In this document: positions 1 through 8,300 of the stretch, one piece after another
How the letters are laid out: each line of letters starts with the position of its first letter
Numbering within the stretch: the first letter of the stretch is position 1
Origin: Pseudomonadota bacterium
GTDB lineage: Bacteria; Pseudomonadota; Gammaproteobacteria; Halothiobacillales; Halothiobacillaceae
Direction: 5' to 3'
DNA length: 16,148 nucleotides
Assembly (NCBI GenBank): GCA_021795795.1
Contig: JAJYPA010000140.1
Location: 1-16,148 of the forward strand
The notes under the pieces: generated by a model
Seen by the model: only the letters and a program-made list of their open reading frames with translations
Databases searched by the model: none
What the model was told of the DNA's origin: nothing
Made by a program: the position numbers and the translations under genes

Positions 1-1
1 G

Positions 2-769
2 CTTGGCGCTGCTCGGCAGGCTGCTATGGCGGCCGCGGCGCATTCCGGACAAATGGTTCTGTTTACGGGGCATTTGCTGTGGCGATTGTTGCCGGCCTGG
101 ACACGTCCCCGGCTGATCGTTCAGGAGTTGTACGCGATTGGCGTCTTGTCCTTGGTCATTATTCTGATTTCCGGTGGGTTTGTCGGTCTGGTGCTGGGTT
201 TGCAGGGCTACAATATTCTCTCTAAATTCAATGCAACCGAGTCGCTGGGTGTGATGGTAGCCTTATCGCTGGTTCGGGAACTCGGGCCGGTTGTGACGGC
301 TTTGCTGTTCGCCGGTCGGGCGGGTTCGGCCGTCACCGCGGAGATCGCCTTGATGAAAACCACTGAGCAGCTTTCTGCCATGGAAATGATGGCCGTGGAC
401 CCACTGCGTCGGGTCGTGGCACCACGGTTTTGGGGAGCGGTGTTCTCCATGCCCTTGCTGGCCGGGTTGTTCTCCCTCGTTGGGATTGCCGGCGGCTACT
501 TCATCGGGGTGGTAGTGCTGGGTGTTGACCCTGCCTCGTACTGGGGGCAAATCCAGCAGCAGATGCAACCCGTAGACGACGTGCTCAATGGCGTGATCAA
601 GAGCCTGGTTTTTGGTGCCGTCATTGGTTTGATTGCCGTTTTTGAAGGTTTTAATGCAGAACCGACGTCGCTGGGGATTTCCCGCGCGACCACACGAACC
701 GTGGTGCTGAGCTCGCTCAGTGTGCTGGGACTGGATTTTATTTTGACCGCCTGGATGTTTGGGGCCTGA
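2..769 (+). CDS. mlaE: MlaE-type phospholipid ABC transporter permease (5' end outside window)
   Basis: This is the inner-membrane permease of the Mla (MCE-type) phospholipid transporter, which works with the ATPase MlaF, MlaD and MlaB. The family core is plain: [19 protein letters not shown], then GLVLGLQGY, the block [35 protein letters not shown], and the C-terminal [11 protein letters not shown] followed by a last hydrophobic helix ending in MFGA. It is very close in order and spacing to E. coli MlaE (260 aa). The first ATG in the window is at 26 and would give 247 aa, about 13 residues short at the N-terminus. The frame stays open back to the window edge and no good Shine-Dalgarno precedes position 26, so I infer that the true start lies upstream and the gene is partial here. 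mlaF is expected just outside the window. The stop is immediately followed by the mlaD start, so translation is probably coupled. Confidence 0.93.
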   Translation, partial: LGAARQAAMAAAAHSGQMVLFTGHLLWRLLPAWTRPRLIVQELYAIGVLSLVIILISGGFVGLVLGLQGYNILSKFNATESLGVMVALSLVRELGPVVTALLFAGRAGSAVTAEIALMKTTEQLSAMEMMAVDPLRRVVAPRFWGAVFSMPLLAGLFSLVGIAGGYFIGVVVLGVDPASYWGQIQQQMQPVDDVLNGVIKSLVFGAVIGLIAVFEGFNAEPTSLGISRATTRTVVLSSLSVLGLDFILTAWMFGA

Positions 770-1234
770 ATGATGAATGCACAACGTGGAATTGAAATGG
801 TGGTTGGTGCCTTCGTGCTGGCCGGGATTGCGGCTTTGCTCGTGCTGACACTTAAATGGAGCGATTTTGGCACCAGCTCGGTTTCGGGTTATACGCTCAC
901 AGCTGAGTTCGACAACATCGGCGGTCTGACGGATCGTTCACCGATCAAGATGGCCGGCGTCACGATCGGGCGGGTTTCCCACATCCAGATCGATCCAAAT
1001 ACCTTCGAGGCCGTGGTGACCATGGTAATCAGTTCGCAATACGATAATCTGCCGAAGGATTCGTTCGCCAGCATCTACACTGCAGGACTTTTGGGTGCCC
1101 AGTACATCGAAATTTCACCTGGTGGTGATACAAAAGTACTGAGAAACGGCGACAAAATCACCATGACTCAATCCGCCGTAGTTCTGGAAAAAATCATCTC
1201 CAAGTTCTTATTTAATAAGGCAGCATCACAATGA
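770..1234 (+). CDS. mlaD: MlaD, MCE-domain phospholipid-binding subunit
   Basis: This is the substrate-binding MCE subunit of the Mla transporter, anchored in the inner membrane and facing the periplasm, where the family forms hexameric rings with a central lipid channel. The 154-aa product has one N-terminal membrane helix (about residues 8-29, IEMVVGAFVLAGIAALLVL). A single MCE domain follows (about 38-118), with the family motifs FDNIGGLTDRSPIKMAGVTIG and YTAGLLGAQYIEISPGG. It is shorter than E. coli MlaD (183 aa) because the C-terminal tail is reduced, so it is not a long envelope-spanning MCE protein. The ATG directly follows the mlaE stop, and the 3' end overlaps the next gene by four bases (ATGA). 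A second ATG one codon downstream is an equally possible start. Confidence 0.93.
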   Translation: MMNAQRGIEMVVGAFVLAGIAALLVLTLKWSDFGTSSVSGYTLTAEFDNIGGLTDRSPIKMAGVTIGRVSHIQIDPNTFEAVVTMVISSQYDNLPKDSFASIYTAGLLGAQYIEISPGGDTKVLRNGDKITMTQSAVVLEKIISKFLFNKAASQ

Positions 1235-2592
1235 GCAAATCGCAGCTGATATTTCTCGCATTGGCCGCATTCAGCGGCATGGCACAGGCGCAGACCGTCA
1301 ACCTCGAGCAGGCCACCCAAATGGCCCTGAATGCCGATCCACGCATTGAAGAGCAGCGCGCGAACGTGGCTGCGGCTCAGGCATTGATTCAAAAAGTGGA
1401 AGGCGAGGGCGGTATTCGTGCCAGCGTCAATTTGTACGCCGCGCTGGCACCCAAGGCCAGTGATGGTTTGTTCACGAATGGCACCAACAGCTGCCCGGCG
1501 GGTGGATGCACGCTGCGCGACGATGGCAATACCATTAACGATGGCATCACGGTGACCTCAGGTATTACCGCTTCGATCATCAAGCCGTTGTACACCTTCG
1601 GTAAGCTCTCGAATTACATGACGGCGGCCAAATACAACAAACAGCTCAAATCAGATGAGGTCGCACTGGCCAAGGGACAGACCTGGCTTACAGTTCGACG
1701 CGCCTATTATGGTTACCTGACCGCCCGCGACACCCGGCAGTTCCTGGTCGGTGTGCGCCATCAGCTGGCTGATGCCGAGGCACCGCTCAAGAAGAAAGTG
1801 GATTCAGGCAATGGTTCGATACGAGATCTTTACGCACTGGAAAACGGCCTGGGCTTGATGGATAAATACATCGCTGAGGCGACCGGCGTCGAGCAGATTG
1901 CGTTGGCCGGACTTAAGACCATCATCGGCGTGCCGATCGATGATCCGCTGACCGTGGCCGATGACCACATCACGCCGGTCACAATGCCCGAGGGCAGCTT
2001 AAAGCAGTTTTCCAACGAAGCGCTGGCTAATCGCCCCGAGATGCATATGGCCGAATCCGGTCTGGCCGCCTTGCGATCCTACGTTCAGGCGCGCAAGGCA
2101 GAGCGCTATCCGAACCTTTATGCTGGTGTCATGGCACAGGCTCAGTACACGCCGGGGCGTGATCGGCTGGATAACCCCTATATCTATGACCCGCTCAACT
2201 CGGCGTTTGCCACCCCGGTCATCGGCATCAAATGGGATTTCAATCCCGGCGAGTTGTCGGCTAACGTGAGTGGTGCCGAGGCCGAGTTGCGCGGTGCCGT
2301 CGCCAAGGCTCAACTGGCTCAGGTCGGGATTCCCTATCAGGTGACAGAAGCCTACCGAAATGTCGAGTCGTTACAAACTCAGATTCAAGCGCTGGAAAAG
2401 GCACGTGTCGCATCCAAGCGTTGGATGATCAGCAGCTTCCTTGATTTTCAGGCTGGTTTGGTTGATGGGGGCATACTGGGTATGGCCGTAGCAGGGAATA
2501 CATCCACACAGGTCGATTACCTCAAAGCCGTCAATGATTTCAATATGCAAGTGGCCCAACTTCGGGTGGCCACAGGAGATTATCCCCAATGA
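1231..2592 (+). CDS. TolC-family outer-membrane channel protein inside the mla operon
   Basis: The 453-aa product has a Sec signal peptide (residues 1-20, cleavage likely after AQA). The rest looks like an outer-membrane efflux protein: NLEQATQMALNADPRIEEQRANV at the start of the first helical repeat, long Ala/Gln/Glu-rich heptad stretches, a YGYLTARDT segment, an ANRPEM-type junction near the middle, and a second repeat ending in DYLKAVNDFNMQVAQLRVATG. This internal duplication and the length fit TolC/OprM-type trimeric beta-barrel and alpha-barrel channels. Cys88 and Cys93 lie in a probable extracellular barrel loop. The gene overlaps mlaD upstream and mlaC downstream by four bases each, so it belongs to the mla transcription unit. 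Its substrate is unknown; I infer a role in lipid or lipophile movement across the envelope from context only. No membrane-fusion or RND gene is adjacent. Confidence 0.85.
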   Translation: MSKSQLIFLALAAFSGMAQAQTVNLEQATQMALNADPRIEEQRANVAAAQALIQKVEGEGGIRASVNLYAALAPKASDGLFTNGTNSCPAGGCTLRDDGNTINDGITVTSGITASIIKPLYTFGKLSNYMTAAKYNKQLKSDEVALAKGQTWLTVRRAYYGYLTARDTRQFLVGVRHQLADAEAPLKKKVDSGNGSIRDLYALENGLGLMDKYIAEATGVEQIALAGLKTIIGVPIDDPLTVADDHITPVTMPEGSLKQFSNEALANRPEMHMAESGLAALRSYVQARKAERYPNLYAGVMAQAQYTPGRDRLDNPYIYDPLNSAFATPVIGIKWDFNPGELSANVSGAEAELRGAVAKAQLAQVGIPYQVTEAYRNVESLQTQIQALEKARVASKRWMISSFLDFQAGLVDGGILGMAVAGNTSTQVDYLKAVNDFNMQVAQLRVATGDYPQ

Positions 2593-3230
2593 ATATAGTG
2601 AACTGGCGTCGTCGCCTTTATTTGAGTGCGATCCTGCTCGGTGGGCTGGGGCTTTGTGGTTTGGTTCCGGTGGCTGCTTTGGCAGACAGCTTGACCAATG
2701 AAGCGGCCATGGATCTGGTTCAGCGCACTGCTGATCAGGTCATCCATGAAATTGCGGAAAAACAGGCAGATGTGGAGAAGGACCCGAGCGTATTGCTTGA
2801 TATCGTGGACAAAACCTTGCTGCCTGAAGTGGATTCTGAGCGCATGAGTCGACTGGTTCTGGGGCGCTACTGGCGCACAGCTTCCGCCAGTCAGAAGGCG
2901 GCGTTTACCGAGCAATTCAAGCGTCTGCTGGTTCGTACCTATGCCGGCCCCCTGTCCAAACTGGGAAATCAGACGATCAAGGTAACAGGGACCAAACCGG
3001 GATCGGACAAAGATGAAATTGAAGTCCTGTCCGTGCTTTCCGGTGGCGATATGGGTTCGGTACCAGTTGATTATCGTCTGGCTGCCGTCGATGGCCACTG
3101 GAAAGCCTACGATGTGGTGATCGATGGCATCAGCTTGGTCAATAATTACCGTTCGAGCTTTGCTCAGGCGGTTCAACAAAAGGGTCTGGACAGTCTGATT
3201 TCCACTCTCAAAAAGCAGAATAATGGCTGA
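2589..3230 (+). CDS. mlaC: MlaC, periplasmic phospholipid carrier
   Basis: MlaC shuttles phospholipid between the outer-membrane MlaA complex and the inner-membrane MlaFEDB complex. The 213-aa product begins with a charged n-region and hydrophobic core (residues about 6-29), with likely signal cleavage after ALA at residue 32. The mature part has the Tgt2/MlaC family pattern: LLDIVDKTLLPEVDSERMSRLVLGRYWRTAS, then QKAAFTEQFKRLLVRTYAGPL, a beta-rich middle, WKAYDVVIDGISLVNNYRSSF, and a C-terminal helix GLDSLISTLKK. Length and order match E. coli MlaC (211 aa). The ATG overlaps the stop of the TolC-type gene (ATGA), and the 3' end overlaps mlaB by eight bases. The mlaC-mlaB order matches the classical operon. 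Confidence 0.93.
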   Translation: MNIVNWRRRLYLSAILLGGLGLCGLVPVAALADSLTNEAAMDLVQRTADQVIHEIAEKQADVEKDPSVLLDIVDKTLLPEVDSERMSRLVLGRYWRTASASQKAAFTEQFKRLLVRTYAGPLSKLGNQTIKVTGTKPGSDKDEIEVLSVLSGGDMGSVPVDYRLAAVDGHWKAYDVVIDGISLVNNYRSSFAQAVQQKGLDSLISTLKKQNNG

Positions 3231-3576
3231 TTCGAGTTCGTTAGATTCGTCCTCGGTTCAGGCAGAAGCCTTGCGCTTCGTGCGTGAGGCCGGGCGGGTC
3301 CGTGTACAGGGTGACCTGCTTCGTGCCTCCATTGAATCGCTGAGTGATTTCAGTTTGCCCATGCCTGACGGCCAAACACCCGGCACACGGCTTGAAATTG
3401 CCCTGGGTTCCGTGGGGCTTATTGATACCGCAGGGCTCGCGTTTTTGCTGGGATGGCAAGCCGAGGCTACAGCGCAATCGGTCACAGTGCGCTACACTCA
3501 CCCGCCCAAGGCCATGCGTGCCATGATGCGAGTATACGATCTGGATGACTGGATGGTCGTCGAAGGGGTTTCGTAG
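3223..3576 (+). CDS. mlaB: MlaB, STAS-domain regulator of the Mla ABC transporter
   Basis: This is a small cytoplasmic STAS-domain protein of 117 aa that binds the ATPase MlaF and supports assembly and activity of the complex. The diagnostic segment is GSVGLIDTAGLAFLLGWQAEA: the D-T-A-G-L-A loop at the start of a helix corresponds to the region that carries the functionally important threonine in E. coli MlaB. The C-terminus (KAMRAMMRVYDLDDWM) fits the usual STAS ending. The first 20 residues are Ser-rich and look like an extension. The start overlaps mlaC by eight bases, so translational coupling is likely. This is the last gene of the mla unit; only 64 bases separate it from murA, and no ibaG (BolA-type) gene lies between them as it does in E. 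coli. Confidence 0.88.
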   Translation: MADSSSLDSSSVQAEALRFVREAGRVRVQGDLLRASIESLSDFSLPMPDGQTPGTRLEIALGSVGLIDTAGLAFLLGWQAEATAQSVTVRYTHPPKAMRAMMRVYDLDDWMVVEGVS

Positions 3577-3640
3577 CACGCCTGTGCCTGCCTGGGTACA
3601 CCATCGTCCTCGGGCCAGATTTTGGTATAAAACAATTTAA

Positions 3641-4900
<1,260 letters not shown>

Positions 4901-4929
4901 TGCATTGAAAAACAAGTGACTAAAGTTGT

Positions 4930-5580
4930 ATGAGTCAGCAAAACATTATCATCGCGCTTTCCAAGGGCCGTATTTTCAAGGATACCCTGCCCCTGCTGGC
5001 ACACGTTGGCATCATGCCGAAGGATGATCCGGAAACGACACGCAAGCTGATTCTGGATACCAACCAACCGCATATCAAGCTGTTGATTTTGCGTGCATCC
5101 GATGTGCCTACCTACGTTCAATATGGTGCGGCGGATCTGGGCGTGGCCGGTAAGGATGTGCTCATGGAGCACGGTGGCGAGGGCTTGTTTGAACTGCTTG
5201 ATCTGAATATTGCCCGTTGCAAGTTGATGGTGGCGGGCAAGCCCGGCTCCACCGACCAGCCCGGTCGGCTGCGCGTGGCGACCAAGTACACGCATTCGGC
5301 GGAATGCTACTTCGCCGAACAAGGGCGGCAGATCGAGTTGATCAAATTATACGGCTCAATGGAGCTGGCGCCGTTGGTTGATCTTGCCGATTGCATCGTC
5401 GATGTGGTCGATACCGGAAATACCTTGCGTGCAAATGGCCTTGAGCCCTTGTTGCACATTGCCGACATTTCCTCCCGGCTGATTGTCAATCGTGCGGCCC
5501 AGAAATTGAAGCATCACGAAATTGCCGATCTGGTGCACCAACTCGATGAATACCTGGCTGCGGAGGACACTTCGGCATGA
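4930..5580 (+). CDS. hisG: ATP phosphoribosyltransferase, short form (HisZ-dependent)
   Basis: HisG joins ATP and PRPP to give phosphoribosyl-ATP, the first and regulated step of histidine synthesis. The 216-aa product lacks the C-terminal regulatory domain of the long (about 300 aa) enterobacterial enzyme. It is therefore the short form, which in known cases needs the regulatory subunit HisZ; no hisZ is in this window. Evidence is the N-terminal [18 protein letters not shown], the block [36 protein letters not shown], and the PRPP-binding loop at residues 158-166 (DVVDTGNTL) followed by RANGLEPL. It sits 29 bases after murA and overlaps hisD by four bases (ATGA). No good Shine-Dalgarno is visible before the ATG. 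Confidence 0.95.
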   Translation: MSQQNIIIALSKGRIFKDTLPLLAHVGIMPKDDPETTRKLILDTNQPHIKLLILRASDVPTYVQYGAADLGVAGKDVLMEHGGEGLFELLDLNIARCKLMVAGKPGSTDQPGRLRVATKYTHSAECYFAEQGRQIELIKLYGSMELAPLVDLADCIVDVVDTGNTLRANGLEPLLHIADISSRLIVNRAAQKLKHHEIADLVHQLDEYLAAEDTSA

Positions 5581-6878
5581 TGAAGCGATTAAACGCGTTA
5601 GCCCCTGATTTTTCTACCAACCTACAGAAATTGCTCGACTGGTCGAGTGTTGCCGATGCCTCCGTACAGGCCACGGTTGACGAGATCATCCAGGCAGTTC
5701 GTGATGAAGGCGATGTTGCATTGTTGCGTTATACCGCGAAGTTCGATCGGCTCGACCTGCCCACTGCAGACGCCTTGGCATTCACCCGTGAAGAAATCGA
5801 TGCTTCTGTTGCACGCACATCGCCCGAACTGCTGGCTGCTCTGACTCAGGCGGCGGCGCGTATCCGTGCCTATGCCGAACATCAAAAGATGGCTTCATGG
5901 CAGTTCACCGAAGCAGACGGTACGGTCTTGGGGCAGCAAGTCAGCCCACTGGATCGGGCGGGCCTGTATGTGCCGGGCGGCAAGGCGGCATATCCATCAT
6001 CGGTCTTGATGAACGCGATTCCTGCCAAGGTGGCCGGTGTCCGCGAACTGATCATGGTGGTACCGACCCCGGACGGGATCGTCAACGACACCGTGCTCGC
6101 AGCTGCACGCGTCGCCGGTGTCGACCGTATTTTCCGCATCGGCGGGGCTCAGGCGATTGCCGCCCTGGCCTATGGCACGGCGACCGTACCACCGGTCGAC
6201 AAGATTGTCGGCCCTGGCAATATTTATGTCGCAGCAGCGAAGCGTGCGGTGTTTGGCAAGGTGGGCATCGACATGATCGCCGGACCCTCAGAAATTCTGA
6301 TTCTCTGTGACGGCAAGACCAATCCCGACTGGATCGCGATGGATTTGTTCTCGCAGGCCGAACACGACGAGCAGGCGCAATCCATCCTGATTTCTCCCGA
6401 TGCTCAATTTCTCGACAAGGTAACTGCCTCCATTGAAAAGTTGCTGGCAGATCAGCCTCGCGCCGCCATCATCCGGACGGCACTGACCAATCGGGGGGCG
6501 TTGATTCACGTGCCGGACATGGATGCGGCCATCGAGTTGGCCAATCGCATTGCACCGGAGCACCTTGAGCTGTCGTTTGAAGGCGCCGAGCAGCGTTTGC
6601 CCGAGATCCGTCACGCCGGTGCGATTTTCGTTGGCAAATATACCGCCGAGGCCTTGGGCGATTACTGCGCAGGCCCGAATCACGTACTGCCGACTTCCGG
6701 CACCGCGCGGTTTTCTTCGCCTTTGGGGGTGTACGACTTCCAGAAGCGTTCGAGCATTATCCAGTGTTCGTCACAGGGCAGTGCGGCACTCGGTGCGTTG
6801 GCCGAGGTTTTGGCCGAATCCGAAGGGCTTTACGCCCACGGCGCCTCGGCTCGTTACCGTGTCAAGGATCACCGTTGA
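5577..6878 (+). CDS. hisD: Histidinol dehydrogenase
   Basis: HisD oxidises L-histidinol to L-histidine in two NAD-dependent steps, the last reactions of the pathway; the family is a zinc-dependent cytoplasmic homodimer. The 433-aa product has the normal length. The sequence shows [36 protein letters not shown], the zinc ligands Gln260 and His263 in [10 protein letters not shown], the catalytic pair Glu328-His329 in RIAPEHLEL, zinc ligand Asp362 in [13 protein letters not shown], and His421 in [10 protein letters not shown]. The start overlaps the hisG stop (ATGA), and a second ATG follows directly, so the first residue is uncertain by one codon. All catalytic positions are present, so I expect an active enzyme. 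Confidence 0.97.
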   Translation: MMKRLNALAPDFSTNLQKLLDWSSVADASVQATVDEIIQAVRDEGDVALLRYTAKFDRLDLPTADALAFTREEIDASVARTSPELLAALTQAAARIRAYAEHQKMASWQFTEADGTVLGQQVSPLDRAGLYVPGGKAAYPSSVLMNAIPAKVAGVRELIMVVPTPDGIVNDTVLAAARVAGVDRIFRIGGAQAIAALAYGTATVPPVDKIVGPGNIYVAAAKRAVFGKVGIDMIAGPSEILILCDGKTNPDWIAMDLFSQAEHDEQAQSILISPDAQFLDKVTASIEKLLADQPRAAIIRTALTNRGALIHVPDMDAAIELANRIAPEHLELSFEGAEQRLPEIRHAGAIFVGKYTAEALGDYCAGPNHVLPTSGTARFSSPLGVYDFQKRSSIIQCSSQGSAALGALAEVLAESEGLYAHGASARYRVKDHR

Positions 6879-6890
6879 GGCGTACTGCTG

Positions 6891-6956
6891 ATGAATCAAA
6901 CGAAATCTAAGTTTAGTGCAGGGCCGGGCAGCGTGGGGCAGGGGAGTCGTGTATGA
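6891..6956 (+). CDS. Possible 21-aa leader ORF coupled to hisC
   Basis: In the hisD-hisC gap an ATG at 6891 opens a 21-codon frame whose TGA (6954-6956) overlaps the hisC ATG in an ATGA arrangement. A weak GAGG lies ten bases upstream. The peptide (starting [13 protein letters not shown]) has no recognisable domain and no run of histidine codons, so it is not a classical his attenuator leader. It may be chance, or it may couple translation of hisC to upstream ribosomes. Only the reading frame and the overlap support it. Confidence 0.15.
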   Translation: MNQTKSKFSAGPGSVGQGSRV

Positions 6957-8062
6957 GTTCACCGTTCTGGTCTCGTCTGGTCGGCGGGTTGACGCCCTAT
7001 GTTCCCGGTGAGCAGCCCAAAGGCCCCCGTCCGGATGGTCAGCGCCTGATCAAGCTCAACACCAACGAAAATCCGTATGGCCCGTCGCCCAAGGTCATTA
7101 AGGCGATTGAATCTGTTTTGAACGAGAGCTTGCGCCTTTATCCTGATCCGACTGCGCAAGCCTTGCGTGAAACGATCGCCGACTACTACCGCTTGACGCC
7201 CGATCAAGTGTTCGTCGGTAATGGTTCCGACGAGGTTCTGGCATTTGTTTTTCAAGCCTTGCTCGCGCACGAAAAACCCATCCTCTTTCCCGATATCAGT
7301 TACAGCTTCTATCCGGTCTACTGCACGCTGTATGGTATTGATTACCGGTTGGTTCCGCTTGATGAGGATCTGGCTATTCGGGTAGCCGATTACGCCCAGA
7401 CTGAACAGCCGTCGATTGGCGGTATTATCTTCCCCAACCCGAATGCACCGACCGGGCGCCTGCTTTCTCTGGCACAAATCGAGCAGATCGTTGCCGGGCA
7501 ACCGGGTGTGGTCGTGGTGATTGATGAAGCCTATATCGATTTTGGCGGCGAGTCGGCAGTCGCCCTGATCGACCGCTATCCAAATGTTCTGGTGACGCAA
7601 TCGCTATCCAAGTCTCGTTCTTTGGCTGGCTTGCGTGTCGGCCTTGCTTTGGGGCAGCCTGCTTTGATTGAGGCCTTGGTGCGCGTCAAGGACAGTTTCA
7701 ATTCCTATCCTCTGGACCGTCTGGCCTTGGCTGGTGCGAAAGCTGCTTTTGAGGATGAAGCCTACTTTGCACAAACTCGTGCGCGCATTATCGACGCGAG
7801 GGAAGCACTAACCAAGGCGCTTGTATCGCGCGGGTTCACTGTGCTGCCATCCGGTGCCAATTTCGTGTTTGCGCGTCATCCCAAGCTGGGTGGTGAGCAG
7901 CTTTATCTTGGGTTACGCCAGCAGGGTGTGATGGTTCGCCACTTCAACAAGCCCCGGATTGCCGAATTTCTGCGGATCACGGTTGGCACGCCTGAAGAAA
8001 ATCAGTGCCTCCTCGCGGCACTTGATGTGGTGATGAGCACAGCGATGGACATGAGTAATTGA
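6953..8062 (+). CDS. hisC: Histidinol-phosphate aminotransferase
   Basis: HisC is a PLP-dependent class I/II aminotransferase that converts imidazole-acetol phosphate and glutamate to histidinol phosphate. The 369-aa product has the family start [54 protein letters not shown], the [13 protein letters not shown] segment that contacts PLP, and the Schiff-base lysine Lys220 in [14 protein letters not shown]. The C-terminal half carries [12 protein letters not shown], which holds the substrate-carboxylate arginine. The start is supported by a purine-rich Shine-Dalgarno (AGGGGAG, 6940-6946) six bases before the ATG. It is the third his gene in the murA-hisG-hisD-hisC cluster; the gap to hisD is 74 bases and holds a short ORF described separately. 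Confidence 0.96.
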   Translation: MSSPFWSRLVGGLTPYVPGEQPKGPRPDGQRLIKLNTNENPYGPSPKVIKAIESVLNESLRLYPDPTAQALRETIADYYRLTPDQVFVGNGSDEVLAFVFQALLAHEKPILFPDISYSFYPVYCTLYGIDYRLVPLDEDLAIRVADYAQTEQPSIGGIIFPNPNAPTGRLLSLAQIEQIVAGQPGVVVVIDEAYIDFGGESAVALIDRYPNVLVTQSLSKSRSLAGLRVGLALGQPALIEALVRVKDSFNSYPLDRLALAGAKAAFEDEAYFAQTRARIIDAREALTKALVSRGFTVLPSGANFVFARHPKLGGEQLYLGLRQQGVMVRHFNKPRIAEFLRITVGTPEENQCLLAALDVVMSTAMDMSN

Positions 8063-8083
8063 GTCTTCAGTTCATGTGGACGA

Positions 8084-8112
8084 TGGTCTCCACTGCCATG
8101 GCGTGTTATGAT
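8084..8112 (+). promoter_or_regulatory. Putative promoter of the SRP RNA gene
   Basis: A TATGAT box at 8107-8112 is one mismatch from the sigma-70 -10 consensus. A weak -35 candidate (TGGTCT, 8084-8089) lies 17 bases upstream. Initiation about seven bases downstream would leave roughly 30 bases of 5' leader before the SRP RNA helix, similar to the RNase P-processed leader of E. coli 4.5S RNA. The -35 match is poor, so this is tentative. Confidence 0.35.
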
Positions 8113-8147
8113 CACTTTCCATTTTTCGAACAGAAGATGGTTTCTAT

Positions 8148-8262
8148 GGTGTTCCGTATTCGTCCCTTCGCGACAATGCGCCGTGAACCCCGCCAGGCCC
8201 GGAAGGGAGCAACGGTAACGGTTGCCTTGGGCGCCGGAGATCGGCGGGTACGGGATGCCACC
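8148..8262 (+). ncRNA. ffs: Signal recognition particle RNA (4.5S, bacterial small type)
   Basis: This is the RNA scaffold of the bacterial signal recognition particle; it binds Ffh and directs ribosomes making membrane proteins to FtsY. The conserved apical domain is clear: a GGAA tetraloop at 8201-8204 closed by CCC/GGG, flanked by the CAGG and AGCA sides of the Ffh-binding internal loop. Below this CCGT (8181-8184) pairs with ACGG (8218-8221). The ends pair as GGTG (8148-8151) with CACC (8259-8262), and CCGTA near the 5' end pairs with TACGG near the 3' end. The inferred length of about 115 nt equals the usual 4.5S size. Location directly before dnaX is typical of gammaproteobacteria such as pseudomonads. 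No terminator is visible before dnaX, so read-through is possible. Ends are inferred from pairing and could be off by a few bases. Confidence 0.92.
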
Positions 8263-8300
8263 CTCCCCAAATTCAATCCATTCAAGTCGGCTGTTGCGCT

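Noticed and set aside
263..784. Long reverse-strand frames opposite mlaE and other core genes
   Set aside because: They are antisense shadows of well-recognised genes, with no ribosome-binding site or domain of their own.
3626..3631. TATAAA box as a murA promoter
   Set aside because: It would put the transcription start almost on the murA ATG and no -35 box at proper spacing is visible; a leaderless transcript cannot be excluded but is unsupported.
8076..8093. Inverted repeat GTGGA/TCCAC after hisC as a terminator
   Set aside because: Only five base pairs with an eight-base loop and no T-run; it also overlaps the presumed ffs promoter.
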